Shown here piece after piece: positions 37,205 to 46,585 of a DNA stretch of 64,000 nucleotides (its first letter is position 1; each line of letters begins with the position of its first letter). The position numbers and the translations under genes were made by a program. Below the pieces are notes generated by a model. The model was not told the origin of the DNA. It did not search any database and saw only the letters and a program-made list of their open reading frames with translations. Source of the stretch: Arthrobacter wenxiniae (lineage in GTDB: Bacteria > Actinomycetota > Actinomycetes > Actinomycetales > Micrococcaceae); contig NZ_JAAMFM010000024.1 of assembly GCF_013376105.1 (NCBI RefSeq), forward strand, positions 1 to 64,000, given 5' to 3'.

Positions 37205-38711
37205 AGCCTGCCGCCTTCAACTTGTCCGCCAGCGCCGCTTCGGCCGCCGCGAGCTGCTCCCGGCTTTCCTGGTAGGCGATGAGTGCTTCCTCAACGCTAA
37301 CCACGGCGATGGTTTCGGACTTGATGTACCGGCCGATGTTGAGATCAAAGCCGTATTCTTCGAGCTCTTCCATGCCAATCAGGCGCAGGCTCAGTCCCCC
37401 GTCACCGTCGATGTCGGTGCCCTGTTTGTAGGCGGCGTCGATAACTTCGATGTCTTCGTCCGACATGACGTTCTGGTTCTTCCCGGCGACGAACCGCTTG
37501 GACGCGTCGATGAACAAGACCTTGTCCCGGCGCTCGGCTGGCTTGGACTTGCGGAAGATCAGCAGGCACACAGGGATGGAGGTCGAGTAGAAGAGGTTGT
37601 TGGGCAGGCCGATGACAGCTTCTAGCTGGTCTTTGCGGATCAGGCATTCACGGATGGCGCCTTCCTTTCCGCCGCGGAACAGGACGCCGTGGGGCATGAC
37701 CACGCCGACCCGGCCGGTGTCGTCCTTCATGGAGGCAACCATGTGCTGGATCCAGGCGTAGTCGCCGTTCTTGGCTGGCGGGACACCGCAAACGGCCCGG
37801 TCGTAGGGGTCATTCGCCCAGCCTTCGGCGCCCCAGTTTTGCAGCGAAAATGGTGGGTTGGCGATGACGACGTCGAACTTCTGCAGCCCGTCCCCGTCCA
37901 GGAGTTTCGGTTCGCGGAACGTGTCGCCGCGGACGACCTTGAAATCTTTGAGCCCGTGCAGGTACAGGTTCATCTTCGCGATGGCGCTGGTGGTCAGGTT
38001 GATCTCCTGGCCGTGCAGGCGGAGCGTCCGCGGATCTCCCCCAGCGTCCTTCAACGCGGTCACGGTTTCGACAAGCATGCCGCCGGAGCCGCAGGCCGGA
38101 TCGGCAATGGTGTCGCCCGGTTTCGGGTCCAGGATTTTTACCAGCAAATGCACCACGTGGCGCGGTGTGAAAAACTCTCCGGCTTTCTTCCCGGAGGCTT
38201 CCGCGAATTCCCGCAGCAGGTATTCGTACGCGGAGCCGAGCATGTCCCCGTTGACGCTGTCCGGGTCCAGTCGGACAGAGTGGAAGGAATTTAGCAGCGC
38301 GGCCAAGGACGACTGCGGGAGACGCTCCTGGTTGGCCCACTGGACGTCGCCGAAGACCCCGGCGAGGGCGTCCGGGTTAGCCTGCTGGATCCGCTGCAGG
38401 GCTGCGTCGAGCTTCGCCCCTGTCTGCTGGACGGTCTCGATGACATCGGTCCAGTGGCAGCCGTCCGGGATGGCGAACGTGTGGTAATCCGCCTCGATCT
38501 CGTCCGTCAGCGCGTCGCCGAAGTCTTCGACGGCGCGGGCGTGCTCATGGTCCCAGCTGTCGCTGATCCATTTGAAAAACATCACCGGGAACACGTAGGC
38601 CTTGAAGTCTCCGGGATCGACCGGACCGCGGAGTGCGTTGGCGGCGGACCACAGGGTGGATTCGAGCTGCCGTTGGGACAGGTGGCCGGGCTCGGTGGTG
38701 GAGAGCGTCAA
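37194..38711 (-). CDS. hsdM: Type I DNA adenine methyltransferase, M subunit
   Basis: The 505-residue protein has the HsdM N-terminal helical domain, SAM motif I (DPACGSGGML) and the N6-adenine motif IV NPPF (VIANPPFS). The start is a TTG codon (MTLSTTEPGH). A C-terminal helix (REQLAAAEAALADKLKAAGF) would contact HsdS. It methylates the host to protect it from HsdR and leads the operon. Confidence 0.95.
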   Translation of the reverse strand: MTLSTTEPGHLSQRQLESTLWSAANALRGPVDPGDFKAYVFPVMFFKWISDSWDHEHARAVEDFGDALTDEIEADYHTFAIPDGCHWTDVIETVQQTGAKLDAALQRIQQANPDALAGVFGDVQWANQERLPQSSLAALLNSFHSVRLDPDSVNGDMLGSAYEYLLREFAEASGKKAGEFFTPRHVVHLLVKILDPKPGDTIADPACGSGGMLVETVTALKDAGGDPRTLRLHGQEINLTTSAIAKMNLYLHGLKDFKVVRGDTFREPKLLDGDGLQKFDVVIANPPFSLQNWGAEGWANDPYDRAVCGVPPAKNGDYAWIQHMVASMKDDTGRVGVVMPHGVLFRGGKEGAIRECLIRKDQLEAVIGLPNNLFYSTSIPVCLLIFRKSKPAERRDKVLFIDASKRFVAGKNQNVMSDEDIEVIDAAYKQGTDIDGDGGLSLRLIGMEELEEYGFDLNIGRYIKSETIAVVSVEEALIAYQESREQLAAAEAALADKLKAAGFDF

Positions 38712-39166
38712 GAGTAATCCGTTCGTTCACGAAATCAGGGTCGTGCTTCCTCTCCCGGGAAACATGCGTAGTTTCCCCGTGGACGGCACGCTATCAGTGT
38801 ACGAGGACTTTGATGACTGAACGCGTCACGCTGCCACAGATACCCCCTCTGCATGTCCTTGGGTCAAGCTGCCAAGTCCGACCCGGGCCCGCGTCGTCGT
38901 CAGTCGCATGTCCCCGCATACGCGCACACTTGAAGAGGCCCCATATTGACAAGACCCCATGCTGAAACCCGTCGCCCCCGCTTTCGTCCTCGCAATGCCG
39001 CCGCGTGCGCGTTTCTACCACGCCCGACCTTCCGCGTTCGGTTCGCGTGCGCTCGCTATAGTTATTCGCACCGGCGCGCAGAACGCCGCCCGGCTCGGCG
39101 ACGTCGCTCGCGCCCGCACTATTCCCTACGCAGCGTGACACCCGTCAACACCCGCGATTCGGATTC
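38712..39166. other. Gene-free stretch upstream of hsdM
   Basis: No supported gene is seen here. The part nearest 39166 may be decayed 3' sequence of the rep relic described next. The hsdM promoter should lie in the first 150 bp. Confidence 0.4.
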
Positions 39167-39735
39167 TCAAAAGGTTTTGGACACATTTTTGGAGAGTTAG
39201 CCCGCGGCCCTCCGTGCCTCAGGCAAAGGCCCCGACCCCACCGGAAGGTCACCGAGCAACTTGATGTGGACAAACGCACGTCCCCAGGCGTCCACAATCA
39301 AACCACGACAGATAAAGCGTCCCATAGCAAAATGAAGATGCAATCCGTGGCCAGTCTTATGCCATTCAGGCACCACACATAGGGGAAGGGAGCACCGCCC
39401 AAGGATTACTTGAGGTTGCGGAAAAACCCGGCCACATTGGCCCGAAGTTCCTTGGGAGAATGGCAGCCGGCCCCGGCATAAGTGAGAGTGCCCAAGCGGT
39501 TAAGTCTGTTGGCCGAACAGTAGCGGCGCAGCCTAGCTCGTGCACGCCGGCCAGCTTCTGCAGCAGCCCGTTCGGGGTACGCAGCCCAACCCCTAGCCAT
39601 GTAACTTCGAACTGGTCTTTGAGAACTTACGAAGCAGCCGCCACCTTCCAATGCATCAGGATTGAGCGTGAAGGACCACCCGGCATCGGGCACCACAAGC
39701 AGTTGCAAGGAACGACTGACAAGAGAAGTAGACAT
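39167..39735 (-). pseudogene. rep: Dead HUH replication initiator (rolling-circle Rep)
   Basis: The N-terminal part (PVRSYMARGWAAYPERAAAE, YCSANRLNRLGTLTYAGAGC) ends at a TAA after FFRNLK. The next part is shifted by one base and reads VPEWHKTGHGLHLHFAMGRF, with an HUH metal motif (HLHF), then HIKLLGDLPVGSG and EARRAAG. The catalytic position YLSK is *LSKNVSKTF: the Tyr codon is TAA. One frameshift and two or more stops, one at the active-site Tyr, make it inactive. It shows that a rolling-circle-type replicon contributed to the element. Confidence 0.8.
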
Positions 39736-40176
39736 TGGGACCCCAAGGAGACGAAACCGACAAGGAATCCCTACCGCCCACCGAAAGAAGGGAGCTAGGC
39801 ATCATCAGACGGTGGCTTCAACATCCGGTCTCGCTCCGGATGGGCCCTCTCTGTCTGTGCCACGAGCATCATTAGGGACGCGCGCCTACCACGCTGCTCG
39901 ACCTCTCAGGAAGGTCACCCTTAATATATATTCGTCTGGCCCTGAGCTGGCTAAACCGGTCCTCCAATGCACTCATCTTGCCATACGAATTGCACGGCCG
40001 TCCCTACCGGCCGCGCAACCGTTCGTCCTCGGACGCGGGCCGTCCTCCGGGCGCTGCGTCGCTCGCCCTCTAAGTCACCTACTCGAGCAAGCGGCGACCT
40101 CACCGGAGCTCCGCGAGTTATGTTGCTATTTCAAGTAAAGCGGGCTGCTTCGCAGCCCCCTCCGCTCGGAGAACGC
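39736..40176. other. Gene-free stretch
   Basis: No coding frame with convincing composition was seen. A short AT-rich tract (TTAATATATATTC, near 39920) interrupts the otherwise GC-rich sequence and could be promoter DNA for either side. Confidence 0.4.
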
Positions 40177-41259
40177 CTATTTGGAACACCGCGGATAGGT
40201 AGGCATCGTCGGAGCCGAAAAACTCCAAACAGTCTGCCTCGAATTATAGGAGTCTGCGGTCACACAGGTCTCACGCGCCAGGATTTCCGCTGAGTGCAGT
40301 CTCTCTACCAGACGAGGCTTGTCAATCAGAATCGTGGACCAACCGTCACTTGTCGACACCACATAGCCGACTTCAATCTTGCCCGACGCCAGCGTTATGT
40401 TTTCTGCCGGAAGCCAAGGCTGGTCACTCATGGCCGACTGCCAGACCGGGAAAATTGTGGTGATAAGTAGGGTTATGGCCAGGGCGTCCAAGCGAATACT
40501 GCCAGCACTGCGAATCTTCCCCATACGTGCTTCGAAGGCGCTTTGCAGGACGTTCGATTGGCCTGTAAGGTCCGCGAGTCGAACCGCATCTGGGCTTGGT
40601 TCGCCTCCGAGGGCGTTCAGTTCCGCGCGTATCGGCGCCAGGCGCTGCACAATATCCCGAAGAACACTGTCCTCGGGAGTTTGGGCTAAGAACTTTTCCC
40701 AAGTCACTTCAGCTTCAACCGCTGGTGCTTTCCTTTCTTTCCGCCACAGGATCAAGCTGAAAAGTGGAAAAGCGACCATAGCTATCAGGCTCCACCATGA
40801 AAGAACGAATGAAAGAACGAACACGGAACCAAAGTAGTACGTCCAAAGTCGCCTCTGCTCATACCTGTTCAGCTCATTTGTTCGAGCAAGTATGCCAGCA
40901 GTATTCGCCAGGCCCGTACCAATAAACGGAAGTCCAATGATAAGTACTCCCGCAACGACTTGAATTGGACCAGCTTCTTTGACTACGGATAGAGCCGTGC
41001 TGACATTTGAGTCGGCGATAAGAAGCACCTTGAGAACTACAAACACGAACACGGCAACGCTTACCAGTGCGGTAACATTCCCCAGCAGCCTCTCTCGGAG
41101 CGCCTGCTGCCTTTCATAGTGTTGAACCACATCGAGCGGCTTCAAAGGAGTCGAGACCTTTGCCTTCAATTTGGCGGTCAGCCTGGACTTTAGGTTGCCA
41201 ACTTCAGTCGACGAACTCAGATGTCTTGCCGCATCCTTATCCTTACCAATTTTTCCCAT
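40177..41259 (-). CDS. Polytopic membrane protein, hypothetical
   Basis: The ATG at 41259 (MGKIGKDKD) has GAGGAG about 10 nt upstream, giving 360 residues. About five membrane segments are visible (VTALVSVAVFVFVVLKVLLI; VVAGVLIIGLPFIGTGLA; YFGSVFVLSFVLSWWSLIAM; LDALAITLLITTIFPVW). A cytoplasmic loop (WEKFLAQTPEDSVLRDIVQR) sits before the last helix. The family is unknown. A pentanucleotide repeat lies about 95-135 bp upstream of the start and may affect expression. Confidence 0.65.
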   Translation of the reverse strand: MGKIGKDKDAARHLSSSTEVGNLKSRLTAKLKAKVSTPLKPLDVVQHYERQQALRERLLGNVTALVSVAVFVFVVLKVLLIADSNVSTALSVVKEAGPIQVVAGVLIIGLPFIGTGLANTAGILARTNELNRYEQRRLWTYYFGSVFVLSFVLSWWSLIAMVAFPLFSLILWRKERKAPAVEAEVTWEKFLAQTPEDSVLRDIVQRLAPIRAELNALGGEPSPDAVRLADLTGQSNVLQSAFEARMGKIRSAGSIRLDALAITLLITTIFPVWQSAMSDQPWLPAENITLASGKIEVGYVVSTSDGWSTILIDKPRLVERLHSAEILARETCVTADSYNSRQTVWSFSAPTMPTYPRCSK

Positions 41260-41355
41260 ACTGCAATTCTCCTCGATTAACGAAGGCCGCGCGCAAAGGC
41301 TCGCCCGGCAGGCAGACGCTCTGGCTGATGGAATCGTGCCACATCGTGCACACCA

Positions 41356-41395
41356 CCTCACCTCACCTCACCTCACCTCACCGCACCTCACCTCA
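41356..41395. repeat. Pentanucleotide microsatellite (CCTCA)8
   Basis: Eight consecutive 5-bp units CCTCA occur, the sixth altered to CCGCA. On the minus strand it reads TGAGG repeats upstream of the membrane-protein start at 41259. Repeat-number change would alter promoter or leader spacing. Confidence 0.9.
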
Positions 41396-41746
41396 ATAAT
41401 CGACCAGACTGATTGGCCTGCCGTTCTGGCAATGACCGTGTCCTAAGAATTTGCGGCATTGTCGGTTCACGTCGGCCGCTTGCCGGTAATGGGGCTCTTC
41501 GTCGTGTCGGCGATATATGTAGACAGTCCCGCTTGTCGTGTCCGTGTCTGCCTCAAACGCTGCAAGTTCCTGCGTTTTGCCGAACGCCGAACGTATTAAT
41601 GTCGTGGGCTTCGACCCCACATCATAAACAGATTCCGACTACCGGCCAACGGTTTCCCTATGGTAGTTTCCCAGTATTGGACGGCTCATGGTAGCAGCGT
41701 CTCAGCCGGCCAAACGCGTCCCACGGGCTATGAACCGCCCTCTAAC

Positions 41747-41802
41747 AAAAGGCGCCTCCCGGAGCGTATCAACCACTGCCTTGGCCGCGAGAGGGGCCTT
41801 TT
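41747..41802. terminator. Possible terminator hairpin
   Basis: AAAAGGCGCCTC (41747-41758) and GAGGGGCCTTTTT (41790-41802) can pair imperfectly across a 31-nt loop, with A and T runs at the ends as in bidirectional terminators. It lies upstream of the lipoprotein gene at 41855. Confidence 0.4.
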
Positions 41803-41854
41803 TGCGTTGTCCAGATAGGATGCAGAAACGACTCGTTTCAATCTTGGGGGAACC

Positions 41855-42265
41855 ATGAAAAAACTTGCCACGACCGGCGCGGCTCTTCTACTAGTCACCG
41901 TTCTGTCCGGCTGCGGCGGAGCCGCCGATAGCGCTAGCCCCGCAGTCTCGACAAGTACCGCAATGGCGCCGGCGCCGACTGTCACGGTCCAGCCAACACC
42001 CACACCGGCGCCCAACATGACGACCGGCTCCTATGAGGCGGACCTTGCGGCCCTCGGCGTAGTGCCCGACAACGTTCAGAGTTTCGCCGACTACATGGAG
42101 GCTGAAATCTGCAACCAGACCGGCACCGGCCTCGGCGTAAGCGTGCGTTCCATTGGAGGCAACCCCACTGGCGGCGGCATGGAGGGCGTCCGCCTGACAG
42201 TTGCCTATTTCTGCCCCGAGAAATCACAAGAAGTCGAATCGTATTTGGATTACTTCAAGAATTGA
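41855..42265 (+). CDS. Small secreted lipoprotein
   Basis: The 136-residue product has a lipoprotein signal peptide with lipobox LSGC (Cys 20), a Thr/Pro-rich linker and a C-terminal domain with two Cys residues (EAEICNQTG, AYFCPEK). The pattern resembles DUF732-like small exported domains of actinobacteria. GGGG precedes the ATG. The function is unknown. Confidence 0.7.
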   Translation: MKKLATTGAALLLVTVLSGCGGAADSASPAVSTSTAMAPAPTVTVQPTPTPAPNMTTGSYEADLAALGVVPDNVQSFADYMEAEICNQTGTGLGVSVRSIGGNPTGGGMEGVRLTVAYFCPEKSQEVESYLDYFKN

Positions 42266-42469
42266 CGTGAAATCGCGACATCACATGTCCCATTTGAAGA
42301 AGGAAAGTGGTGGCGCTCCAATACCCGTCTGGAAAATTGAAGGCTTACGCCTGGTCCGGCACGGGCGGCTGCCCTTCACCTAAGTTCTTCGCGAGCGGCT
42401 CGCAGCCTGCAGCCGGCCGGTGTATTTCAGGTGCCTGGTTCGTTTGCCGGTTCGATGGACGCTCTCGGA

Positions 42470-42703
42470 CTATGATTGGCACGATTTTACCTCATCGGGG
42501 TCCAACTGCTCGCCGACGATGGCGACCGGGATACCCGGACCCAACATCAGCTGGACACGTTTACTCTCACCGCCCTCTCCATCCAAACGTAGCCACGAAT
42601 AGCCCCCCTTGGCATACGTGTCTAGGAGAAGGTCCGCCAGCTCCTCGACACTGACGCCTTTCGGCAACGGAATGGTCTGCCCTGCATAGAGAATGTTCAC
42701 CAT
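42470..42703 (-). CDS. Small hypothetical protein
   Basis: The 77-residue product MVNILYAGQTIPLPKGVSVE contains ELADLLLDTYAKGGYSWLRL and ends DPDEVKSCQS. Its composition is protein-like with an alternating helix and strand pattern. No family is recognised and it stands alone. Confidence 0.5.
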   Translation of the reverse strand: MVNILYAGQTIPLPKGVSVEELADLLLDTYAKGGYSWLRLDGEGGESKRVQLMLGPGIPVAIVGEQLDPDEVKSCQS

Positions 42704-43235
42704 GGCGCTTAGCCTAGCTGCGGCCTTACCGTGTCAGTGACTGATTCGGCCTGAATGCGATTCGCTGCGGCACCCAGCGACTGTACTTTCGGGTGCCGCC
42801 AGCGGCTCTGGACAGGGTCATTCGCCGCCGCTAAACGCGCACCACGACGGCGGAAGCTACGCAATGACGATGCGGCCGCTACGCGGTGGCCTCCGCGACG
42901 GGCAGCCAATACAACACAGTTGAAGGGAGAACCGGTATCGTCCCGGCAGCAGCCGTGGTAGTTGGACGTCGCGTTCTTTTCATGTCCTATTCGGGGAGGA
43001 CAGGACCACTGTAGATATTGCCACGCTACGCGGCCTTTCTCGATTCCTACGGGCTGGAAGCGGGAACCGGCCAGCGTACGCGTGGAGTTGTCCCTGTACA
43101 TCGAGACCGACCCGCGGGCCAGAATCCCCAAACGCTGGGATGCAGGCCGGCGGCTAAACCGTGCAAGCGTTTTCAGTGCCGTCAGAAGGATGATCAAAAG
43201 GTTGAATGTCAGGGCTCTCCTCTAGCCTGACACAC
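42704..43235. other. No gene recognised
   Basis: Open frames exist on both strands, but none has both a ribosome site and protein-like composition. A promoter for the 43236 gene is expected at the right edge. Confidence 0.4.
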
Positions 43236-43565
43236 ATGGTTGACGTTGTTTTTGACTCTCAAGCCGGTTCCTTCCGGATCCGGACAGCAACAGGGTCGCT
43301 GTATCTCCTCGAGCTGGATGCTAGGCGTCTCACCCGTTTTGCGGCGGCAGTTGAGCCCAGCGTTGACCATCTCGACGTTGGGACGAGTGTTCTGAGGCGC
43401 GATGGCGAGACGCTTCACCTCCACAAGCTCATTCGCCTATCGATGGGCCTGCCGGCGGCCTTCCTACTGCAGGTTCGTATCGACGACCCGGCCGTGCCTA
43501 CATTGCGATGCACGAGCCGCGTTGTTGAGATCCTTCCTCTTGCCCACCCACCGAGAGCGGAGTAG
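43236..43565 (+). CDS. Small hypothetical protein
   Basis: The ATG at 43236 gives 109 residues beginning MVDVVFDSQAGSFRIRTATG. It alternates strands and ends LRCTSRVVEILPLAHPPRAE. No family is recognised. It is 7 nt upstream of the HNH gene and probably cotranscribed with it. Confidence 0.55.
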   Translation: MVDVVFDSQAGSFRIRTATGSLYLLELDARRLTRFAAAVEPSVDHLDVGTSVLRRDGETLHLHKLIRLSMGLPAAFLLQVRIDDPAVPTLRCTSRVVEILPLAHPPRAE

Positions 43566-43572
43566 CTACAAC

Positions 43573-44088
43573 GTGACCACAGCGGAAGAATTCTATGCCT
43601 ACTACACACAATCGGGGGCCGCAGGGTGGTTCAACCGTCTCGGACCCTTGAGGCAAGCCATAATTCGATGCGATGGCCCGGCCGTCCTGGAGATTCTGAA
43701 GTCCCGTTGTGAGATCGACCCAGAGAATCTTGGCGGATGCTGGATCTGGGTCGGGGCTAAACGGTCGGGGTACGGTTTCATCGGCCGGGGACCCACCAAC
43801 AGGCTCGCCCACCGGGTCGCATACGAGGCGGCGCGCTCGTTTACGGAGGACCTGGGCTCTCTCACTGTCCATCACAAATGCGGACGGCGCCTGTGCATTA
43901 ACCCTCACCATCTGGCATTGGCGACCCATCTGGAAAACACCGCAGAGATGTTTGGTCGGCAGGCCTTCAAAGCGAGAATTTCGGCGCTGGAGGATGCGCT
44001 CCGGCTGCTCGATCCAACTCACCCACTACTGAAACGGTTGCCAAAACCCCTCCCGCCGGAGGAGACGATCTCCCGAGAGGAGCAGTAG
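43573..44088 (+). CDS. HNH endonuclease-like protein
   Basis: The GTG at 43573 gives 171 residues. The HNH core is LTVHHKCGRRLCINPHHLAL, with a preceding GGCWIWVGAKRSGYGFIGRG segment as in phage and plasmid HNH proteins. A C-terminal helix (ARISALEDALRLLDPTHPLL) follows. It probably binds and nicks DNA; the target is unknown. Confidence 0.75.
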   Translation: MTTAEEFYAYYTQSGAAGWFNRLGPLRQAIIRCDGPAVLEILKSRCEIDPENLGGCWIWVGAKRSGYGFIGRGPTNRLAHRVAYEAARSFTEDLGSLTVHHKCGRRLCINPHHLALATHLENTAEMFGRQAFKARISALEDALRLLDPTHPLLKRLPKPLPPEETISREEQ

Positions 44089-44384
44089 CCTGGCTGCTCG
44101 TGCCTTGAGCGATGCGCCTAGGCTCATGGGAGGAGCGAGCTAAGCCGACGCTGAATCGCCGGTATAGGCTCTGCATGGCTCCTTCGGAAAGCCGACGATA
44201 AGGGACCTCCCCGGCGGCTCAGGGCGCGGTGCGGCCCTTGGGCACGAGATCGGGAAGCTGAACTGTAAGCCGAAGGCCACGCCGCACTGGCAAGGCCTCG
44301 GCCGCGCCAAGTTTCCCGCCTCTGGACGGTGACCCCGCACCGCGGGACACTGGATTAGCGACTGAGGTGGAGGAGTAACGAATA
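44089..44384. other. Intergenic stretch, no gene seen
   Basis: No convincing open frame is present. A strong GGAGGAG ribosome site near its right end belongs to the next small gene. Confidence 0.4.
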
Positions 44385-44624
44385 ATGAAAATTCAGAATT
44401 CTGACCGCGAACAAGGGAAATCCACGGCCGACAGCGGAACTGCGCACCCGGCCGAAGGAGTGGCCTTCGCTCCGAAGACCAAGCACCGCGCGGCTTCGTA
44501 TGACCGCGGAGTGCAAATCGCGGCCGCCCGCCTGCGCCTTGTCACGGACCGCCAGCTGGGTATGGAGACACCCACTTGGATCAAGGAACTCGCCGCAGAG
44601 AAAGACCGCAATAGCGCGTCCTAA
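44385..44624 (+). CDS. Small basic hypothetical protein
   Basis: The 79-residue product has a strong GGAGGAG site about 9 nt before the ATG. It contains APKTKHRAASYDRGVQIAAA followed by RLRLVTDRQLG, a helical region. The family is not recognised. The excellent ribosome site is the main evidence that it is real. Confidence 0.5.
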   Translation: MKIQNSDREQGKSTADSGTAHPAEGVAFAPKTKHRAASYDRGVQIAAARLRLVTDRQLGMETPTWIKELAAEKDRNSAS

Positions 44625-44812
44625 GCTGGGGCCGGGGGCGATGTTTAGAAACACATTCCGCGAAAGATCTCTTTCTTTGGTCACAGCCTTCTGGGCTGCA
44701 GTTTGGTCCGCCGCGGCAGCCCATCGCCCAGGCGCCTGGCTCCAACAGGTCGGGCCCCCAGATTTACGATCTCACTCAAGCGCCATCATTCGCGCGCCCC
44801 GGTAGGCGGTGC

Positions 44813-45010
44813 CGTGTGCTGGGCCGGCCGTAGCCGCGGTCCGGGCGTGAATAATCTGAATGTCGTCGGGGAAAGGCCTGGCCGGAGCGGTTGGGCACGC
44901 ATGTTAAGAGGACTCGGAGCTTCGCAGCGCGTCCTTCGGGTTTTCCGATTCGCTGACCTTCTAGCTCTTCGTTTTGTTTCCCCGGGCAGCGGTTCGTCTG
45001 ACTGTTGACC
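44813..45010 (+). repeat. Diverged non-coding repeat, copy A
   Basis: This stretch shares ordered blocks with 60357-60560: GGGCCGGC-GTA-CCGCG, then GGCA(C/T)(G/A)-AT-TTAAGAGG(G)ACTCGG, then GCTTCGC and a T-rich CGTTT tract. No gene lies in either copy. Shared order argues for a common non-coding element such as an RNA, transfer or attachment sequence. Confidence 0.5.
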
Positions 45011-45154
45011 GGCCTGCGACCGTGTGCCCGGATGCGCTGCGCGGCATGATTCTCGCTTGGCGTTGACACGGCTTCACCGTCATCTCCGTCTGACCTTTCA
45101 TCGTCGTTTATTATCACGATGGCGGGGGCCTACGGCCTGGGACTGTGAGCCATT

Positions 45155-45762
45155 TTGTGGGTGTCCGGGGCTGGGGCGACGCCGTCTGCGACACGCCGTA
45201 AGCGGTTCATCACCCATGGTGCCTCCGGGACTGCCGCGGGCAAGCAGGCTCTCGAAAAGCAGACCAGGGAAACGCAGCAGAAGCTGGCGGTCGCACTCCT
45301 GAAGGAGCTTAGGCGTGACCTTGTCGCCGAGCTGGAGAAGCGCCGGAGCCAGAAGTCGGCGCTGGTGAAGCTCAAGGAGCGGGTGTGGGATTTCGGCGGC
45401 AATGCCCTTCCCAAAGTCATCCTGGCCAGAGAGATATGGCTTCTCGGCGAAATTAATGTCACGCCGGGTGGGACCTTCCACCGCTATCGCAGAGTCGGGC
45501 CCTTCGTCCAGGCGCCAACGGGAAGACACATGCCACGGGGCTGGAACTTGCCGGCACCAAATTCTCCAAGCCCAAAGGAAACTTTGGGGCAGTCGACAAG
45601 ATCTTCCCCGCCGAGCAACCCGCCATCCAGGAGGATGCCGAGTCCGCTGAGGACGTGCTCCACCTCCACGATGGCATCCTGTGCTGGGGCAATGCCCACA
45701 CCCCCGCTGAACAGCTTTTCGCACAGGACCTCGTGAACCTACCCACCGGCGCAACATCGTAG
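45155..45762 (+). pseudogene. Frameshifted hypothetical gene
   Basis: The first frame encodes a helical part (ALEKQTRETQQKLAVALLKE, LVKLKERVWDFGGNALPKVI) up to about 45500. A second frame then reads GLELAGTKFSKPKGNFGAVD, AEQPAIQEDAESAEDVLHLH and DGILCWGNAHTPAEQLFAQD, ending at 45762. The join requires one base shift. The start is uncertain and no family is recognised. Confidence 0.55.
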
Positions 45763-45845
45763 AAACCTGTGCTGGTCCCGCCGCCGCGGCGCACGGCCCC
45801 TACTGGGTATGATCAGGCAACCACTTGAGGAGAGGACAACGGGAT

Positions 45846-46184
45846 ATGAAGTCTCGACTGCGGTCCGCCGCGGCCATCATTGCGGCCACGTTCATGTTGG
45901 TGGCGTGCGGGCCGGCGCCGATGAGCGTCGACGAAGCATGCAACGCCTGGCATGACATGCAGAGCAATTACCCCAATGGGCTCGCCCCAGCCCAAGGCTC
46001 CAAGTATTCGGTGAAATACTACGAGGACTGGGCAGGCCGCACGGACGGCAAACTTCATGAGGCCTTCGGCAAGCTGGCAAAGGCAGACCGGATGATCATC
46101 GACAACAATAGCGGGAGCTCCGACGAACTCTGGAACCTCCAGATCGAAGGTCATACTGAGGTCGAAAAGGTGTGCGGCACGTAG
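45846..46184 (+). CDS. Small lipoprotein
   Basis: The ATG at 45846 gives 112 residues with a signal peptide and lipobox LVAC. The mature part is MSVDEACNAWHDMQSNYPNG ... SDELWNLQIEGHTEVEKVCG with two Cys residues. GAGGAGAGG lies upstream. It is similar in style to the other small lipoproteins of the element. Role unknown. Confidence 0.65.
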   Translation: MKSRLRSAAAIIAATFMLVACGPAPMSVDEACNAWHDMQSNYPNGLAPAQGSKYSVKYYEDWAGRTDGKLHEAFGKLAKADRMIIDNNSGSSDELWNLQIEGHTEVEKVCGT

Positions 46185-46217
46185 CACTTCGACCCTTAGC
46201 GCCGACCCAACCGCGTG

Positions 46218-46462
46218 TTAGAACGGTGGTCCGGCCAGCCGGTCCAACTTGTCGTTGAACGGGAGCAGGACTTCCATCAAATGGCCGATGAACGTCTCGT
46301 GGCCCGCCCCGCCTTCGGCGCCGGTGTCGATGTCCATGATCTCCCGCAGCCCAGACACAGGATGGGGGTGGTCGCCTTGTTGGCACGGAGGGCGCCGATC
46401 CCGTGGTGCCTATCGAATACCAGTGACTCCTCCGGATCATTGACGACTGGGGTTCCAATCAT
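46218..46462 (-). pseudogene. Frameshifted small hypothetical gene
   Basis: MIGTPVVNDPEESLVFDRHH and GIGALRANKATTPILCLG are in one frame. EIMDIDTGAEGGAGHETFIG and HLMEVLLPFNDKLDRLAGPPF continue in another, ending at 46218. A single base change near 46345 separates them. About 80 residues; family not recognised. Confidence 0.5.
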
Positions 46463-46585
46463 GCCAAGACCAACAGGCCAGCAACGGCAAATCTTATTCG
46501 TTCAAGGGGTTAAAACGGTAACAGGGTATGCTCTGGCCGATATGGTTCACCCCATCGATAGGTTCCAAACCAAGTATTCTATGCT

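Noticed and set aside
41356-41395. CRISPR array
   Set aside because: The repeat is a 5-bp microsatellite without spacers; no array or cas gene was seen in the window.
41393-41620. Minus-strand 75-codon frame upstream of the membrane-protein gene
   Set aside because: Its last codons run into the edge of the pentanucleotide repeat and it has no ribosome site or recognisable pattern; kept out of the annotation.
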